Below are positions 22,692-36,718 of a stretch of DNA of 64,000 bases, one piece after another. Origin of the DNA: Setophaga petechia (lineage: Eukaryota; Chordata; Aves; Passeriformes; Parulidae); contig JANCRA010000120.1 of NCBI GenBank assembly GCA_024362935.1, positions 627,501 to 691,500 on the forward strand, in the 5' to 3' direction. The position numbers were made by a program, and so were the translations under genes. A model generated the notes under the pieces. That model was not told where the DNA came from. It saw nothing but the letters and a program-made list of their open reading frames with translations, and searched no databases. Each line of letters begins with the position of its first letter. Positions within the stretch are counted from its first letter, which is position 1.

Positions 22692-22977
22692 TCACATTAA
22701 TACTTGAAAGGAAGGCGTCTTAGACAACTTTCTTTTACATTTTGCAAAACACTCTGCAGCCCTCTCTGCAACATCTACATCACGATGGAATTTGTTTAGT
22801 GAGCAGGAAGGTTTTCTCCTTGCGGGACATAGTGAAAAAGCTTTTTGCTTAGATGTAGGAGACAAGAAACACTTACTGCAGTGCACTGAACAGCTAACTG
22901 TTACACAGGACTAGGACTGTGTTAGCAGCTTGCAAAGTGCTAGAAAACAGTACTTTCCCACTCTCTTGCCTTTCCCT
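22692..22977. repeat. Hybrid monomer at a duplication junction
   Basis: The left part (TTTTACATTTTGCAAAACA) matches the monomer at 22406. The rest (CTACATCACGATGGAATTTG, GATGTAGGAGAC) matches the one at 21548. The switch lies near 22750. It is followed by copies of the monomers at 21834 and 22120, so it is the junction of an unequal exchange that duplicated four monomers. Confidence 0.82.
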
Positions 22978-24692
22978 TCACATTAATACTTGAAAGGAAG
23001 GCGTCTTAGACAACTTTCTTTTTCTTGTTACAGAACACACTGCAGCCTTCTGTGCAACTTCTAGAACACGATAGGAGATGTTTAGTGAGCAAGAAGGTTT
23101 TCTCCTTGCGAGACATAGTGAAAAAGCTATTTGCTTAGATGTCGGTGACAAGAAACACTTGCTGCAGTGGACTGAAAAGCTTACTGCTACACAGCACTGC
23201 GATTGTGTTAGCAGCCTGCAAAGTGCTAGAAAACAGTACTTTCCCACTCTCTTGCCTTTCCCTTCACATTAATACTTGAAAGGAAGGCATCTTAGACAAC
23301 TTTCTTTTTCATGTGTCAAAAAACTCTGCAGCCCTCTCTGCAACATCTACAACACGATGGAAGTTGCTAAGTGAGCAGGAAGGTTTTCTCCTTGCGAGAC
23401 ATAGTGAAAAAGCTATTTGCTTAGATGTAGGTGACAAGAAACACTTACTGCAGTGGACTGAAAAGCTTACTGCTACACAACACTGCGATTGTGTTAGCAG
23501 CCTGCAAAGTGCTAGAAAACAGTACTTTCCCACTCTCTTGCCTTTCCCTTCACATTAATACTTGAAAGGAAGGCGTCTTAGACAACTTTCTTTTTCTTGT
23601 GTCAAAAATCTCTGCAGCCCTCTGTGCAACATCTACAACACGATGGAAGTTGTTTAGTGCGCAGGAAGGTTTTCTCCTTGCGAGACATTGTGAAAAAGCT
23701 ATTTGCTTAGATGTAGGTGACAAGAAACACTTACTGCAGTGCACTGAACAGCTAATTGCTACACAGCACTGGGATTGTGTTAGCAGCTTGCAAAGTGCTA
23801 GAAAACAGTACTTTCCCACTCTCTTGCCTTTCCCTTCACATTAATACTTGAAAGGAAGGCGTCTTAGACAACTTTGTTTTACATTTTGTAAAACACACTG
23901 CAGCCCTCTGTGCAACTTGTAGAAAACGATAGGAAATGTTTAGTGAGCAAGAAGGTTTTCTCCTTGCGAGACATAGTGAAAAAGCATTTGCTTAGATATA
24001 GGTGAGAAGAAACCCTTACTCCAGTGCAGTGACAAGTTAATTGGTACACAGCACTGGGATTGTGTTAGCAGCCTGCAAAGTGCTAGAAAACAGTACTTTC
24101 CCACTCTCTTGCCTTTCCCTTCACATTAATACTTGAAAGGAAGGCGTCTTAGACAACTTTCTTTTTCTTGTGTCAAAAATCTCTGCAGCCCTCTCTGCAA
24201 CATCTACAACACGATGGAAGTTGTTTAGTGCGCAGGAAGGTTTTCTCCTTGCGAGACATTGTGAAAAAGCTATTTGCTTAGATGTAGGTGACAAGAAACA
24301 CTTACTGCAGTGCACTGAACAGCTAATTGCTACACAGCACTGGGATTGTGTTAGCAGCTTGCAAAGTGCTAGAAAACAGTACTTTCCCACTCTCTTGCCT
24401 TTCCCTTCACATTAATACTTCAAAGGAAGGCGTCTTAGACAACTTTCTTTTTCTTGTGTCAAAACACACTGCAGCCCTCTGTGCAACTTCTAGAACACGA
24501 TAGGAGATGTTTAGTGAGCAGGAAGGTTTTCTCCTTGGGAGACATAGTGAAAAAGCTATTTGCTTAGATGTAGGTGACAAGAAACACTTACTGCAGTGCA
24601 GTGACAAGTTAATTGGTACACAGCACTGGGATTGTGTTAGCAGCTCTCAAAGTGATAGAAAACAGTACTTTCCCACTCTCTTGCCTTTCCCT

Positions 24693-24974
24693 TCACATTA
24701 ATACTTGAAAGGAAGGCATCTTAGACAACTTTTTCTTGTGTCAAAAAACTCTGCAGCCCTCTCTGCAACATCTGCAACACGATGGAAGTTGTTTAGTGAG
24801 CAGGAAGGTTTTCTCCTTGCGAGACATAGTGAAAAAGCTATTTGCTTAGATGTAGGTGACAAGAAACACTTACTGCAGTGCACTGAAATGCTAACTGCTA
24901 CACAGCACTAGTACTGTGTTAGCAGCTTGCAAAGTGCTAGAAAACAATACTTTCCCACTCTCTTGCCTTTCCCT
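24693..24974. repeat. 282-bp monomer subtype with a 4-bp deletion
   Basis: GACAACTTTTTCTTG lacks four bases of the pyrimidine run GACAACTTTCTTTTTCTTG. Linked variants are CATCTGCAACACG and, in most members, AAACAATAC. Members start at 24693, 30850, 35865, 41165 and 60245. Confidence 0.85.
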
Positions 24975-26689
24975 TCACATTAATACTTGAAAGGAAGGCG
25001 TCTTAGACAACTTTCTTTTTCTTGCTGCAAAACACACTGCAGCCCTCTGTGGAACTTCTAGAACACGATAGGAGATTTTTAGTGAGCAAGAAGGTTTTCT
25101 CCTTGCGAGATATAGTGAAAAAGCTATTTACTTAGATGTAGGTGACAAGAAACACTTACTGCAGTGCACTGAAAAGCTAACTGCTACACAGGACTGCGAT
25201 TGTGTTAGCAGCCTGCAAAGTGCTAGAAAACAGTACTTTCCCACTCTCTTGCCTTTCCCTTCACATTAATACTTGAAAGGAAGGCATCTTAGACAACTTT
25301 CTTTTTCTTGTGTCAAAAAACTCTGCAGCCCTCTCTGCATTATCTACAACACGATGGAAGTTGTTTAGTGAGCAGGAAGTTTTTCTCCTTGCGGGACATA
25401 GTGAAAAAGCTATTTGCTTAGATGTAGGTGACAAGAAACACTTGCTGCAGTGGACTGAAAAGCTAATTGCTACACAGAACTGGGATTGTGTTAGCAGCTT
25501 GCAAAGTGCTAGAAAACAGTACTTTCCCACTCTCTTGCCTTTCCCTTCACATTAATACTTGAAAGGAAGGCATCTTAGACAACTTTCTTTTTCTTGTGTC
25601 AAAAAACTCTGCAGCCCTCTCTGCAACATCTACAACACGATGGAAGTTGTTTAGTGAGCAGGAAGGTTTTTTCCTTGCGAGACATAGTGAAAAAGCTTTT
25701 TCCTTAGATGTAGGTAAAAAGAAACACTTACTGCAGTGCACTGAACAGCTAACTGCTACACAGCACTAGGACTGTGTTAGCAGCTTGCAAAGTGCTAGAA
25801 AACAGTACTTTCCCACTCTCTTGCCTTTCCCTTCGCATTAATACTTGAAAGGAAGGCGTCTTAGACAACTTTCTTTTACATTTTGCAAAACACACTGCAG
25901 CCCTCTGTGCAACTTCTACAACACGATGGAAGTTGTTTAGTGAGCAGCAACGTTTTCCCCTTGCGAGCAAAGTGAAAAAGCTATTTGCTCAGATGTAGGT
26001 ATCAAGAAACACTTACTGCCGTGCACTGACAAGCTAATTGCTACACAGCACTGCGATTGTGTTAGCAGCTCTCAAAGTGCTAGAAAACAGTACTTTCCCA
26101 CTCTCTTGCCTTTCCCTACACATTAATACTTGAAAGGAAGGCGTCTTAGACAACTTTCTTTTTCTTGTTACAGAACACACTGCAGCCCTCTGTGCAACTT
26201 CTGGAACACGATAGGAGATGTTTAGTGAGCAGGAAGGTTTTCTCCTTGCGAGACAGAGTGAAAAAGCTATTTGCTTAGATGTAGGTGACAAGAAACACTT
26301 ACTGCAGTGCAGTGACAAGTTAATTGGTACACAGCACTGGGATTGTGTTAGCAGCTCTCAAAGTGATAGAAAACAGTACTTTCCCACTCTCTTGCCTTTC
26401 CCTTCACATTAATACTTGAAAGGAAGGCATCTTAGACAACTTTCTTTTTCTTGTGTCAAAAAACTCTGCAGCCCTCTCTGCAACATCTACAACACGATGG
26501 AAGTTGTTTAGTGAGCAGGAAGGTTTTCTCCTTGCGAGACATAGTGAAAAAGCTATTTGCTTAGATGTAGGTGACAAGAAACACTTACTGCAGTGCACTG
26601 AACAGCTAATTGCTACACAGAACTGGGATTGTGTTAGCAGCTTGCAAAGTGCTAGAAAACAGTACTTTCCCACTCTCTTGCCTTTCCCT

Positions 26690-29600
26690 TCGCATTAATA
26701 CTTGAAAGGAAGGCGTCTTAGACAACTTTCTTTTTCTTGCTGGAAAACATTCTGCAGCCCTCTGTGCAACCTGTACCGCACGATGGAAGTTGTTTAATGA
26801 GCAGGAACATTTTCTCCTAGTGAGAGATAGTGAAAAAGCTTTTTGCTTAGATGTAGGTTGCCACAGGCAGTTACTGCAGTGCACTGCAAAGCTAATAGAT
26901 GCACAACACTGGGATTGTGTGCCCAGCTTGCAAAGTGATAGGAAACAGTACCTTTCCACTCTTCCTGCTTTTTCCATGCACATTACTATTCGAATGGAAA
27001 GAATTTTAGACAACTTTCTTTGGCTTCTTGCAAAACACTCTGCACACCTGCCTGCAATCTCTAGAAGTCGATGGGAGATATTTTCTGAACTGGCTCAGTT
27101 TCTCTTTGCAAGACATGGGGAAAAAGCAATTTGCTTAGATATAGGTGAAAAGAGGCACCTACTACAGTGCACTGCAAGCTAATTGCTGCACAACACGCAG
27201 ATTGTGTAAGCAGGTTGCAAACTGATAGAAAACAGTACCTCTCCCTTCTCCTGCCTTTTCTATTCACATTTCTATTTGAATGCAAGGCGTTTTAGACAAC
27301 TTTCTTTTGCTTCTTGCAAAACACTCTGCACACCTGCCTGCAATCTCTAGAACTCGATGGGAGATGTTTTCTGAACTGGCTCAGTTTCTCCTTGCGAGAC
27401 ATGGGGAAAAAGCAATTTGCTTAGATGCAGGTGAAAAGAGGCACCTACTACAGTGCACTGAAAAACTAATTGCTGCACAACTCTGGGATTGTGTAAGCAG
27501 CTTACAAACAGATAGAAAACAGCACCTTTCCACTCTCCTGCCTTTTCCATTCGCATTACTATTCGAATGGCAGCAGTTTTGGACAACTTTCTTTTGCTTC
27601 TTGCAAAACACTCTGCACACCTCCGTGCAACTTCTAGAAAAAATGAGAGTTGTTTTCTGAACTGGTACAGTTTCTCCTGAAGAGATATAATGCAAACGCT
27701 ATTGGCTTAGATGTAGTAACAATAGGCAATTATTACAGTGCACTGCAAAGTCAATCGTAGTAGAACACTGGGATTGTGTGTCCAGCTTGCAAACTGGTAG
27801 AAAACAGTACCGATCCGCTCTCCTGCATTTTCCCTTTCCAGGAACATTCGAATTGATGGCTTTTTTGGACAAGTTACTTTTTCTTGTTGCAAAACACGCT
27901 GCAGAGCTGCCTGCAACCCCTAGAGCACGATGGGAGGTTTTTTGTGAACAGACACAGTTTCTCCTGGCGAGACATAATGAAAAAGCTTTTTGCTAAGGTG
28001 TAGCCGGCAGGAGACGCTAAAGACCAGGAGACGGAGCACTGTGCCTTTAAGCGCCGCTTCCGGGTGTCTCTCGGCCGTAGCTGTTCTCCGGAGCACGCCG
28101 CGATCGGCGTAACGACACCAGATTCTTCGCGCCAAGAAGCGTCTTCTCCTTCTCCGGGAAAAAGAGACTGCGGCAGCTTCTGAACGGCGAACTACGAAGC
28201 GGCACAAAACTGGGATTGGGTAAGCAGCTTTCAAAGTGATAGAAAACAGTACTTTCCCACTCTCTTGCCTTTCCCTTCACATTAATACTTGAAAGGAAGG
28301 CGTCTTAGACAACTTTCTTTTACTTTTTGCAAAACACACTGCAGTCCTCTGTGCAACTTCTAGAGCACGATAGGAGATGTTTAGTGAGCAGGAAGGTTTT
28401 CTCCTTGCGAGACAGAGTGAAAAAGCTATTTGATGAGATGTAGGTGACAAGAAACACTTACTGCAGTGCACTGAAAAGCTTACTGCTACACAGCACTGCG
28501 ATTGTGTAAGCAGCCTGCAAAGTGCTAGAAAACAGTACTTTCCCACTCTCTTGCCTTTCCCTTCACATTAATACTTGAAAGGAAGGCGTCTTAGACAACT
28601 TTCTTTTTCTTGTTACAGAACACACTGCAGCCCTCTGTGCAACTTCTAGAGCACGATAGGAGATGTTTAGTGAGCAGGAAGGTTTTCTCCTTGCGAGACA
28701 GAGTGAAAAAGCTATTTGATGAGATGTAGGTGACAAGAAACACTTACTGCAGTGCACTGAAAAGCTTACTGCTACACAGAACTGGGATTGTGTTAGCAGC
28801 TTCCAAAGTGCTAGAAAACAGTACTTTCCCACTCTCTTGCCTTTCCCTTCACATTAATACTTGAAAGGAAGGCATCTTAGACAACTTTCTTTTTCTTGTG
28901 TCAAAAAACTCTGCAGCCTTCTCTGCAACATCTACATCACGATGGAATTTGTTTAGTGAGCAGGAAGGTTTTCTCCTTGCGGGACATAGTGAAAAAGCTT
29001 TTTGCTTAGATGTAGGAGACAAGAAACACTTACTGCAGTGCACTGAACAGCTAACTGCTACACAGCACTAGGACTGTGTTAGCAGCTTGCAAAGTGCTAG
29101 AAAACAGTACTTTCCCACTCTCTTGCCTTTCCCTTCACATTAATACTTGAAAGGAAGGCGTCTTAGACAACTTTCTTTTTTTTGTTACAGAACACACTGC
29201 AGCCTTCTGTGCAACTTCTAGAACACGATAGGAGATGTTTAGTGAGCAAGAAGGTTTTCTCCTTGCGAGACATAGTGAAAAAGCTATTTGCTTAGATGTC
29301 GGTGACAAGAAACACTTGCTGCAGTGGACTGAAAAGCTTACTGCTACACAGCACTGCGATTGTGTTAGCAGCCTGCAAAGTGCTAGAAAACAGTACTTTC
29401 CCACTCTCTTGCCTTTCCCTTCACATTAATACTTGAAAGGAAGGCATCTTAGACAACTTTCTTTTTCTTGTGTCAAAAAACTCTGCAGCCCTCTCTGCAA
29501 CATCTACAACACGATGGAAGTTGCTAAGTGAGCAGGAAGGTTTTCTCCTTGCGAGACATAGTGAAAAAGCTATTTGCTTAGATGTAGGTGACAAGAAACA

Positions 29601-32561
29601 CTTACTGCAGTGTACTGAAAAGCTTACTGCTACACAACACTGCGATTGTGTTAGCAGCCTGCAAAGTGCTAGAAAACAGTACTTTCCCACTCTCTTGCCT
29701 TTCCCTTCACATTAATACTTGAAAGGAAGGCGTCTTAGACAACTTTCTTTTACATTTTGCAAAACACACTGCAGCCCTCTGTGCAACTTCTACAACAAGA
29801 TGGAAGTTGTTTAGTGAGCAGCAACGTTTTCCCCTTGCAAGACAAAGTGAAAAAGCTATTTGCTCAGATGTAGGTGACAAGAAACACTTACTGCAGTGCA
29901 GTGACAAGTTAATTGGTACACAGCACTGCGATTGTGTTAGCAGCTCTCAAAGTGCTAGAAAACAGTACTTTCCCACTCTCTTGCCTTTCCCTTCACATTA
30001 ATACTTGAAAGGAAGGCGTCTTAGACAACTTTCTTTTACATTTTGCAAAACACACTGCAGCCCTCTGTGCAACTTGTAGAACACGATAGGAAATGTTTAG
30101 TGAGGAAGAAGGTTTTCCCCTTGCGAGACATAGTGAAAAAGCATTTGCTTAGATATAGGTGAGAAGAAACCCTTACTCCAGTGCAGTGACAAGTTAATTG
30201 GTACACAGCACTGGGATTGTGTTAGCAGCCTGCAAAGTGCTAGAAAACAGTACTTTCCCACTCTCTTGCCTTTCCCTTCACATTAATACTTGAAAGGAAG
30301 GCGTCTTAGACAACTTTCTTTTTCTTGTGTCAAAAATCTCTGCAGCCCTCTCTGCAACATCTACAACACGATGGAAGTTGTTTAGTGCGCAGGAAGGTTT
30401 TCTCCTTGCGAGACATTGTGAAAAAGCTATTTGCTTAGATGTAGGTGACAAGAAACACTTACTGCAGTGCACTGAACAGCTAATTGCTACACAGCACTGG
30501 GATTGTGTTAGCAGCTTGCAAAGTGCTAGAAAACAGTACTTTCCCACTCTCTTGCCTTTCCCTTCACATTAATACTTGAAAGGAAGGCGTCTTAGACAAC
30601 TTTCTTTTTCTTGTGTCAAAACACACTGCAGCCCTCTGTGCAACTTCTAGAACACGATAGGAGATGTTTAGTGAGCAGGAAGGTTTTCTCCTTGGGAGAC
30701 ATAGTGAAAAAGCTATTTGCTTAGATGTAGGTGACAAGAAACACTTACTGCAGTGCAGTGACAAGTTAATTGGTACACAGCACTGGGATTGTGTTAGCAG
30801 CTCTCAAAGAGATAGAAAACAGTACTTTCCCACTCTCTTGCCTTTCCCTTCACATTAATACTTGAAAGGAAGGCATCTTAGACAACTTTTTCTTGTGTCA
30901 AAAAACTCTGCAGCCCTCTCTGCAACATCTGCAACACGATGGAAGTTGTTTAGTGAGCAGGAAGGTTTTCTCCTTGCGAGACATAGTGAAAAAGCTATTT
31001 GCTTAGATGTAGGTGACAAGAAACACTTACTGCAGTGCACTGAAATGCTAACTGCTACACAGCACTAGTACTGAGTTAGCAGCTTGCAAAGTGCTAGAAA
31101 ACAATACTTTCCCACTCTCTTGCCTTTCCCTTCACATTAATACTTGAAAGGAAGGCGTCTTAGACAACTTTCTTTTACATTTTGCAAAACACACTGCAGC
31201 CCTCTGTGCAACTTCTACAACACGATGGAAGTTGTTTAGTGAGCAGCAACGTTTTCCCCTTGCGAGACAAAGTGAAAAAGCTATTTGCTCAGATGTAGGT
31301 ATCAAGAAACCCTTACTGCCGTGCACTGACCAGCTCATTGCTACACAGCACTGCGATTGTGTTAGCAGCTTGCAAAGTGCTAGAAAACAGTACTTTCCCA
31401 CTCTCTTGCCTTTCCCTTCACATTAATACTTGAAAGGAAGGCGTCTTAGACAACTTTCTTTTTCTTGCTGCAAAACACACTGCAGCCCTCTGTGGAACTT
31501 CAAGAACACGATAGGAGATGTTTAGTGAGCAAGAAGGTTTTCTCCTTGCGAGATATAGTGAAAAAGCTATTTACTTAGATGTAGGTGACAAGAAACACTT
31601 ACTGCAGTGCACTGAAAAGCTAACTGCTACACAGGACTGCGATTGTGTTAGCAGCCTGCAAAGTGCTAGAAAACAGTACTTTCCCACTCTCTTGCCTTTC
31701 CCTTCACATTAATACTTGAAAGGAAGGCATCTTCGACAACTTTCTTTTTCTTGTGTCAAAAAACTCTGCAGCCCTCTCTGCAACATCTACAACACGATGG
31801 AAGTTGTTTAGTGAGCAGGAAGGTTTTCTCCTTGCGGGACATAGTGAAAAAGCTATTTGCTTAGATGTAGGTGACAAGAAACACTTACTGCCGTGCACTG
31901 AACAGCTAATTGCTACACAGAACTGGGATTGTGTTAGCAGCTTGCAAAGTGCTAGAAAGCAGTACTTTCCCACTCTCTTGCCTTTCCCTTCACATTAATA
32001 CTTGAAAGGAAGGCATCTTAGACAACTTTCTTTTTCTTGTGTCAAAAAACTCTGCAGCCCTCTCTGCAACATCTACAACACGATGGAAGTTGTTTAGTGA
32101 GTAGGAAGGTTTTTTCCTTGCGAGACATAGTGAAAAAGCTTTTTCCTTAGATGTAGGTAAAAAGAAACACTTACTGCAGTGCACTGAACAGCTAACTGCT
32201 ACACAGCACTAGGACTGTGTTAGCAGCTTGCAAAGTGCTAGAAAACAGTACTTTCCCACTCTCTTGCCTTTCCCTTCACATTAATACTTGAAAGGAAGGC
32301 ATCTTAGACAACTTTCTTTTTCTTGTGTCAAAAAACTCTGCAGCCCTCTCTGCAACATCTACAACACGATGGAAGTTGTTTAGTGAGCAGGAAGGTTTTC
32401 TCCTTGCGAGACATAGTGAAAAAGCTATTTGCTTAGATGTAGGTGACAAGAAACACTTACTGCAGTGCACTGAACAGCTAATTGCTACACAGAACTGGGA
32501 TTGTGTTAGCAGCTTGCAAAGTGCTAGAAAACAGTACTTTCCCACTCTCTTGCCTTTCCCT
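26690..32561. repeat. HOR unit 7 (5872 bp; core + 15 monomers)
   Basis: The core is 26690-28276. Monomers start at 28277, 28563, 28849, 29135, 29421, 29707, 29993, 30278, 30564, 30850, 31132, 31418, 31704, 31990 and 32276. The monomers at 29993 (-1) and 30850 (-4) explain the length. The first two monomers carry TTTGATGAGATG in place of the usual TTTGCTTAGATG, a variant shared only with unit 9. A private core change is C at 26777. Confidence 0.94.
28004..28202. other. CpG-dense island segment, copy 7
   Basis: No difference from copy 1 was seen. Confidence 0.9.
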
Positions 32562-33875
32562 TCGCATTAATACTTGAAAGGAAGGCGTCTTAGACAACTT
32601 TCTTTTTCTTGCTGGAAAACATTCTGCAGCCCTCTGTGCAACCTGTACAGCACGATGGAAGTTGTTTAATGAGCAGGAACATTTTCTCCTAGTGAGAGAT
32701 AGTGAAAAAGCTTTTTGCTTAGATGTAGGTTGCCACAGGCAGTTACTGCAGTGCACTGCAAAGCTAATAGATGCACAACACTGGGATTGTGTGCCCAGCT
32801 TGCAAAGTGATAGGAAACAGTACCTTTCCACTCTTCCTGCTTTTTCCATGCACATTACTATTCGAATGGAAAGAATTTTAGACAACTTTCTTTGGCTTCT
32901 TGCAAAACACTCTGCACACCTGCCTGCAATCTCTAGAAGTCGATGGGAGATATTTTCTGAACTGGCTCAGTTTCTCTTTGCAAGACATGGGGAAAAAGCA
33001 ATTTGCTTAGATATAGGTGAAAAGAGGCACCTACTACAGTGCACTGCAAGCTAATTGCTGCACAACACGCAGATTGTGTAAGCAGGTTGCAAACTGATAG
33101 AAAACAGTACCTCTCCCTTCTCCTGCCTTTTCTATTCACATTTCTATTTGAATGCAAGGCGTTTTAGACAACTTTCTTTTGCTTCTTGCAAAACACTCTG
33201 CACACCTGCCTGCAATCTCTAGAACTCGATGGGAGATGTTTTCTGAACTGGCTCAGTTTCTCCTTGCGAGACATGGGGAAAAAGCAATTTGCTTAGATGC
33301 AGGTGAAAAGAGGCACCTACTACAGTGCACTGAAAAACTAATTGCTGCACAACTCTGGGATTGTGTAAGCAGCTTACAAACAGATAGAAAACAGCACCTT
33401 TCCACTCTCCTGCCTTTTCCATTCGCATTACTATTCGAATGGCAGCAGTTTTGGACAACTTTCTTTTGCTTCTTGCAAAACACTCTGCACACCTCCGTGC
33501 AACTTCTAGAAAAAATGAGAGTTGTTTTCTGAACTGGTACAGTTTCTCCTGAAGAGATATAATGCAAACGCTATTGGCTTAGATGTAGTAACAATAGGCA
33601 ATTATTACAGTGCACTGCAAAGTCAATCGTAGTAGAACACTGGGATTGTGTGTCCAGCTTGCAAACTGGTAGAAAACAGTACCGATCCGCTCTCCTGCAT
33701 TTTCCCTTTCCAGGAACATTCGAATTGATGGCTTTTTTGGACAAGTTACTTTTTCTTGTTGCAAAACACGCTGCAGAGCTGCCTGCAACCCCTAGAGCAC
33801 GATGGGAGGTTTTTTGTGAACAGACACAGTTTCTCCTGGCGAGACATAATGAAAAAGCTTTTTGCTAAGGTGTAG

Positions 33876-34074
33876 CCGGCAGGAGACGCTAAAGACCAGG
33901 AGACGGAGCACTGTGCCTTTAAGCGCCGCTTCCGGGTGTCTCTCGGCCGTAGCTGTTCTCCGGAGCACGCCGCGATCGGCGTAACGACACCAGATTCTTC
34001 GCGCCAAGAAGCGTCTTCTCCTTCTCCGGGAAAAAGAGACTGCGGCAGCTTCTGAACGGCGAACTACGAAGCGG
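33876..34074. other. CpG-dense island segment, copy 8
   Basis: No difference from copy 1 was seen. Confidence 0.9.
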
Positions 34075-36432
34075 CACAAAACTGGGATTGGGTAAGCAGC
34101 TTTCAAAGTGATAGAAAACAGTACTTTCCCACTCTCTTGCCTTTCCCTTCACATTAATACTTGAAAGGAAGGCGTCTTAGACAACTTTCTTTTACTTTTT
34201 GCAAAACACACTGCAGTCCTCTGTGCAACTTCTAGAGCATGATAGGAGATGTTTAGTGAGCAGGAAGGTTTTCTCCTTGCGAGACAGAGTGAAAAAGCTA
34301 TTTGCTTAGATGTAGGTGACAAGAAACACTTACTGCAGTGCACTGAAAAGCTAACTGCTACACAGCACTGCGATTGTGTTAGCAGCCTGCAAAGTGCTAG
34401 AAAACAGTACTTTCCCACTCTCTTGCCTTTCCCTTCACATTAATACTTGAAAGGAAGGCATCTTAGACAACTTTCTTTTTCTTGTGTCAAAAGACTCTGC
34501 AGCCCTCTCTGCAACATCTACATCACGATGGAATTTGTTTAGTGAGCAGGAAGGTTTTCTCCTTGCGGGACATAGTGAAAAAGCTTTTTGCTTAGATGTA
34601 GGAGACAAGAAACACTTACTGCAGTGCACTGAACAGCTAACTGCTACACAGCACTAGGACTGTGTTAGCAGCTTGCAAAGTGCTAGAAAACAGTACTTTC
34701 CCACTCTCTTGCCTTTCCCTTCACATTAATACTTGAAAGGAAGGCGTCTTAGACAACTTTCTTTTTCTTGTTACAGAACACACTGCAGCCTTCTGTGCAA
34801 CTTCTAGAACACGATAGGAGATGTTTAGTGAGCAAGAAGGTTTTCTCCTTGCGAGACATAGTGAAAAAGCTATTTGCTTAGATGTCGGTGACAAGAAACA
34901 CTTGCTGCAGTGGACTGAAAAGCTTACTGCTACACAGCACTGCGATTGTGTTAGCAGCCTGCAAAGTGCTAGAAAACAGTACTTTCCCACTCTCTTGCCT
35001 TTCCCTTCACATTAATACTTGAAAGGAAGGCATCTTAGACAACTTTCTTTTTCATGTGTCAAAAAACTCTGCAGCCCTCTCTGCAACATCTACAACACGA
35101 TGGAAGTTGCTAAGTGAGCAGGAAGGTTTTCTCCTTGCGAGACATAGTGAAAAAGCTATTTGCTTAGATGTAGGTGACAAGAAACACTTACTGCAGTGGA
35201 CTGAAAAGCTTACTGCTACACAACACTGCGATTGTGTTAGCAGCCTGCAAAGTGCTAGAAAACAGTACTTTCCCACTCTCTTGCCTTTCCCTTCACATTA
35301 ATACTTGAAAGGAAGGCGTCTTAGACAACTTTCTTTTTCTTGTGTCAAAAATCTCTGCAGCCCTCTCTGCAACATCTACAACACGATGGAAGTTGTTTAG
35401 TGCGCAGGAAGGTTTTCTCCTTGCGAGACATTGTGAAAAAGCTATTTGCTTAGATGTAGGTGACAAGAAACACTTACTGCAGTGCACTGAACAGCTAATT
35501 GCTACACAGCACTGGGATTGTGTTAGCAGCTTGCAAAGTGCTAGAAAACAGTACTTTCCCACTCTCTTGCCTTTCCCTTCACATTAATACTTGAAAGGAA
35601 GGCGTCTTAGACAACTTTCTTTTTCTTGTGTCAAAACACACTGCAGCCCTCTGTGCAACTTCTAGAACACGATAGGAGATGTTTAGTGAGCAGGAAGGTT
35701 TTCTCCTTGGGAGACATAGTGAAAAAGCTATTTGCTCAGATGTAGGTGACAAGAAACACTTACTGCAGTGCAGTGACAAGTTAATTGGTACACAGCACTG
35801 GGATTGTGTTAGCAGCTCTCAAAGTGATAGAAAACAGTACTTTCCCACTCTCTTGCCTTTCCCTTCACATTAATACTTGAAAGGAAGGCATCTTAGACAA
35901 CTTTTTCTTGTGTCAAAAAACTCTGCAGCCCTCTCTGCAACATCTGCAACACGATGGAAGTTGTTTAGTGAGCAGGAAGGTTTTCTCCTTGCGAGACATA
36001 GTGAAAAAGCTATTTGCTTAGATGTAGGTGACAAGAAACACTTACTGCAGTGCACTGAAATGCTAACTGCTACACAGCACTAGTACTGTGTTAGCAGCTT
36101 GCAAAGTGCTAGAAAACAATACTTTCCCACTCTCTTGCCTTTCCCTTCACATTAATACTTGAAAGGAAGGCATCTTAGACAACTTTCTTTTACATTTTGC
36201 AAAACACACTGCAGCCCACTGTGCAACTTCTACAACACGATGGAATTTGTTTAGTGAGCAGGAAGGTTTTCCCCTTGCGAGACAAAGTGAAAAAGCTATT
36301 TGCTCAGATGTAGGTATCAAGAAACCCTTACTGCCGTGCACTGACAAGCTAATTGCTACACAGCACTGCGATTGTGTTAGCAGCTTGCAAAGTGCTAGAA
36401 AACAGTACTTTCCCACTCTCTTGCCTTTCCCT

Positions 36433-36718
36433 TCACATTAATACTTGAAAGGAAGGCGTCTTAGACAACTTTCTTTTTCTTGCTGCAAAACACACTGCAG
36501 CCCTCTGTGGAACTTCAAGAACACGATAGGAGATGTTTAGTGAGCAAGAAGGTTTTCTCCTTGCGAGATATAGTGAAAAAGCTATTTACTTAGATGTAGG
36601 TGACAAGAAACACTTACTGCAGTGCACTGAAAAGCTAATTGCTACACAGAACTGGGATTGTGTTAGCAGCTTGCAAAGTGCTAGAAAGCAGTACTTTCCC
36701 ACTCTCTTGCCTTTCCCT
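36433..36718. repeat. Hybrid monomer in unit 8
   Basis: The left part matches the monomer at 31418 (AACTTCAAGAAC, GAGATATAGTG, TATTTACTTAG). The right part matches the one at 31704 (CAGAACTGGG and AGAAAGCAGTAC). One monomer has been lost relative to unit 7. Confidence 0.78.

Larger units (their letters stand above)
19675..26689. repeat. HOR unit 6 (7015 bp; core + 19 monomers)
   Basis: The core is 19675-21261 and the 19 ordinary monomers run from 21262 to 26689. Small deletions at the monomers starting 23836 (-1), 24693 (-4) and 25833 (-1) account for 1587 + 19 x 286 - 6. The unit shares three core substitutions with unit 5 (19822, 19973, 20022) and has a private T to G at 20673. Monomers 21548-22691 are duplicated as 22692-23549, with a hybrid at the junction. 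Confidence 0.93.
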
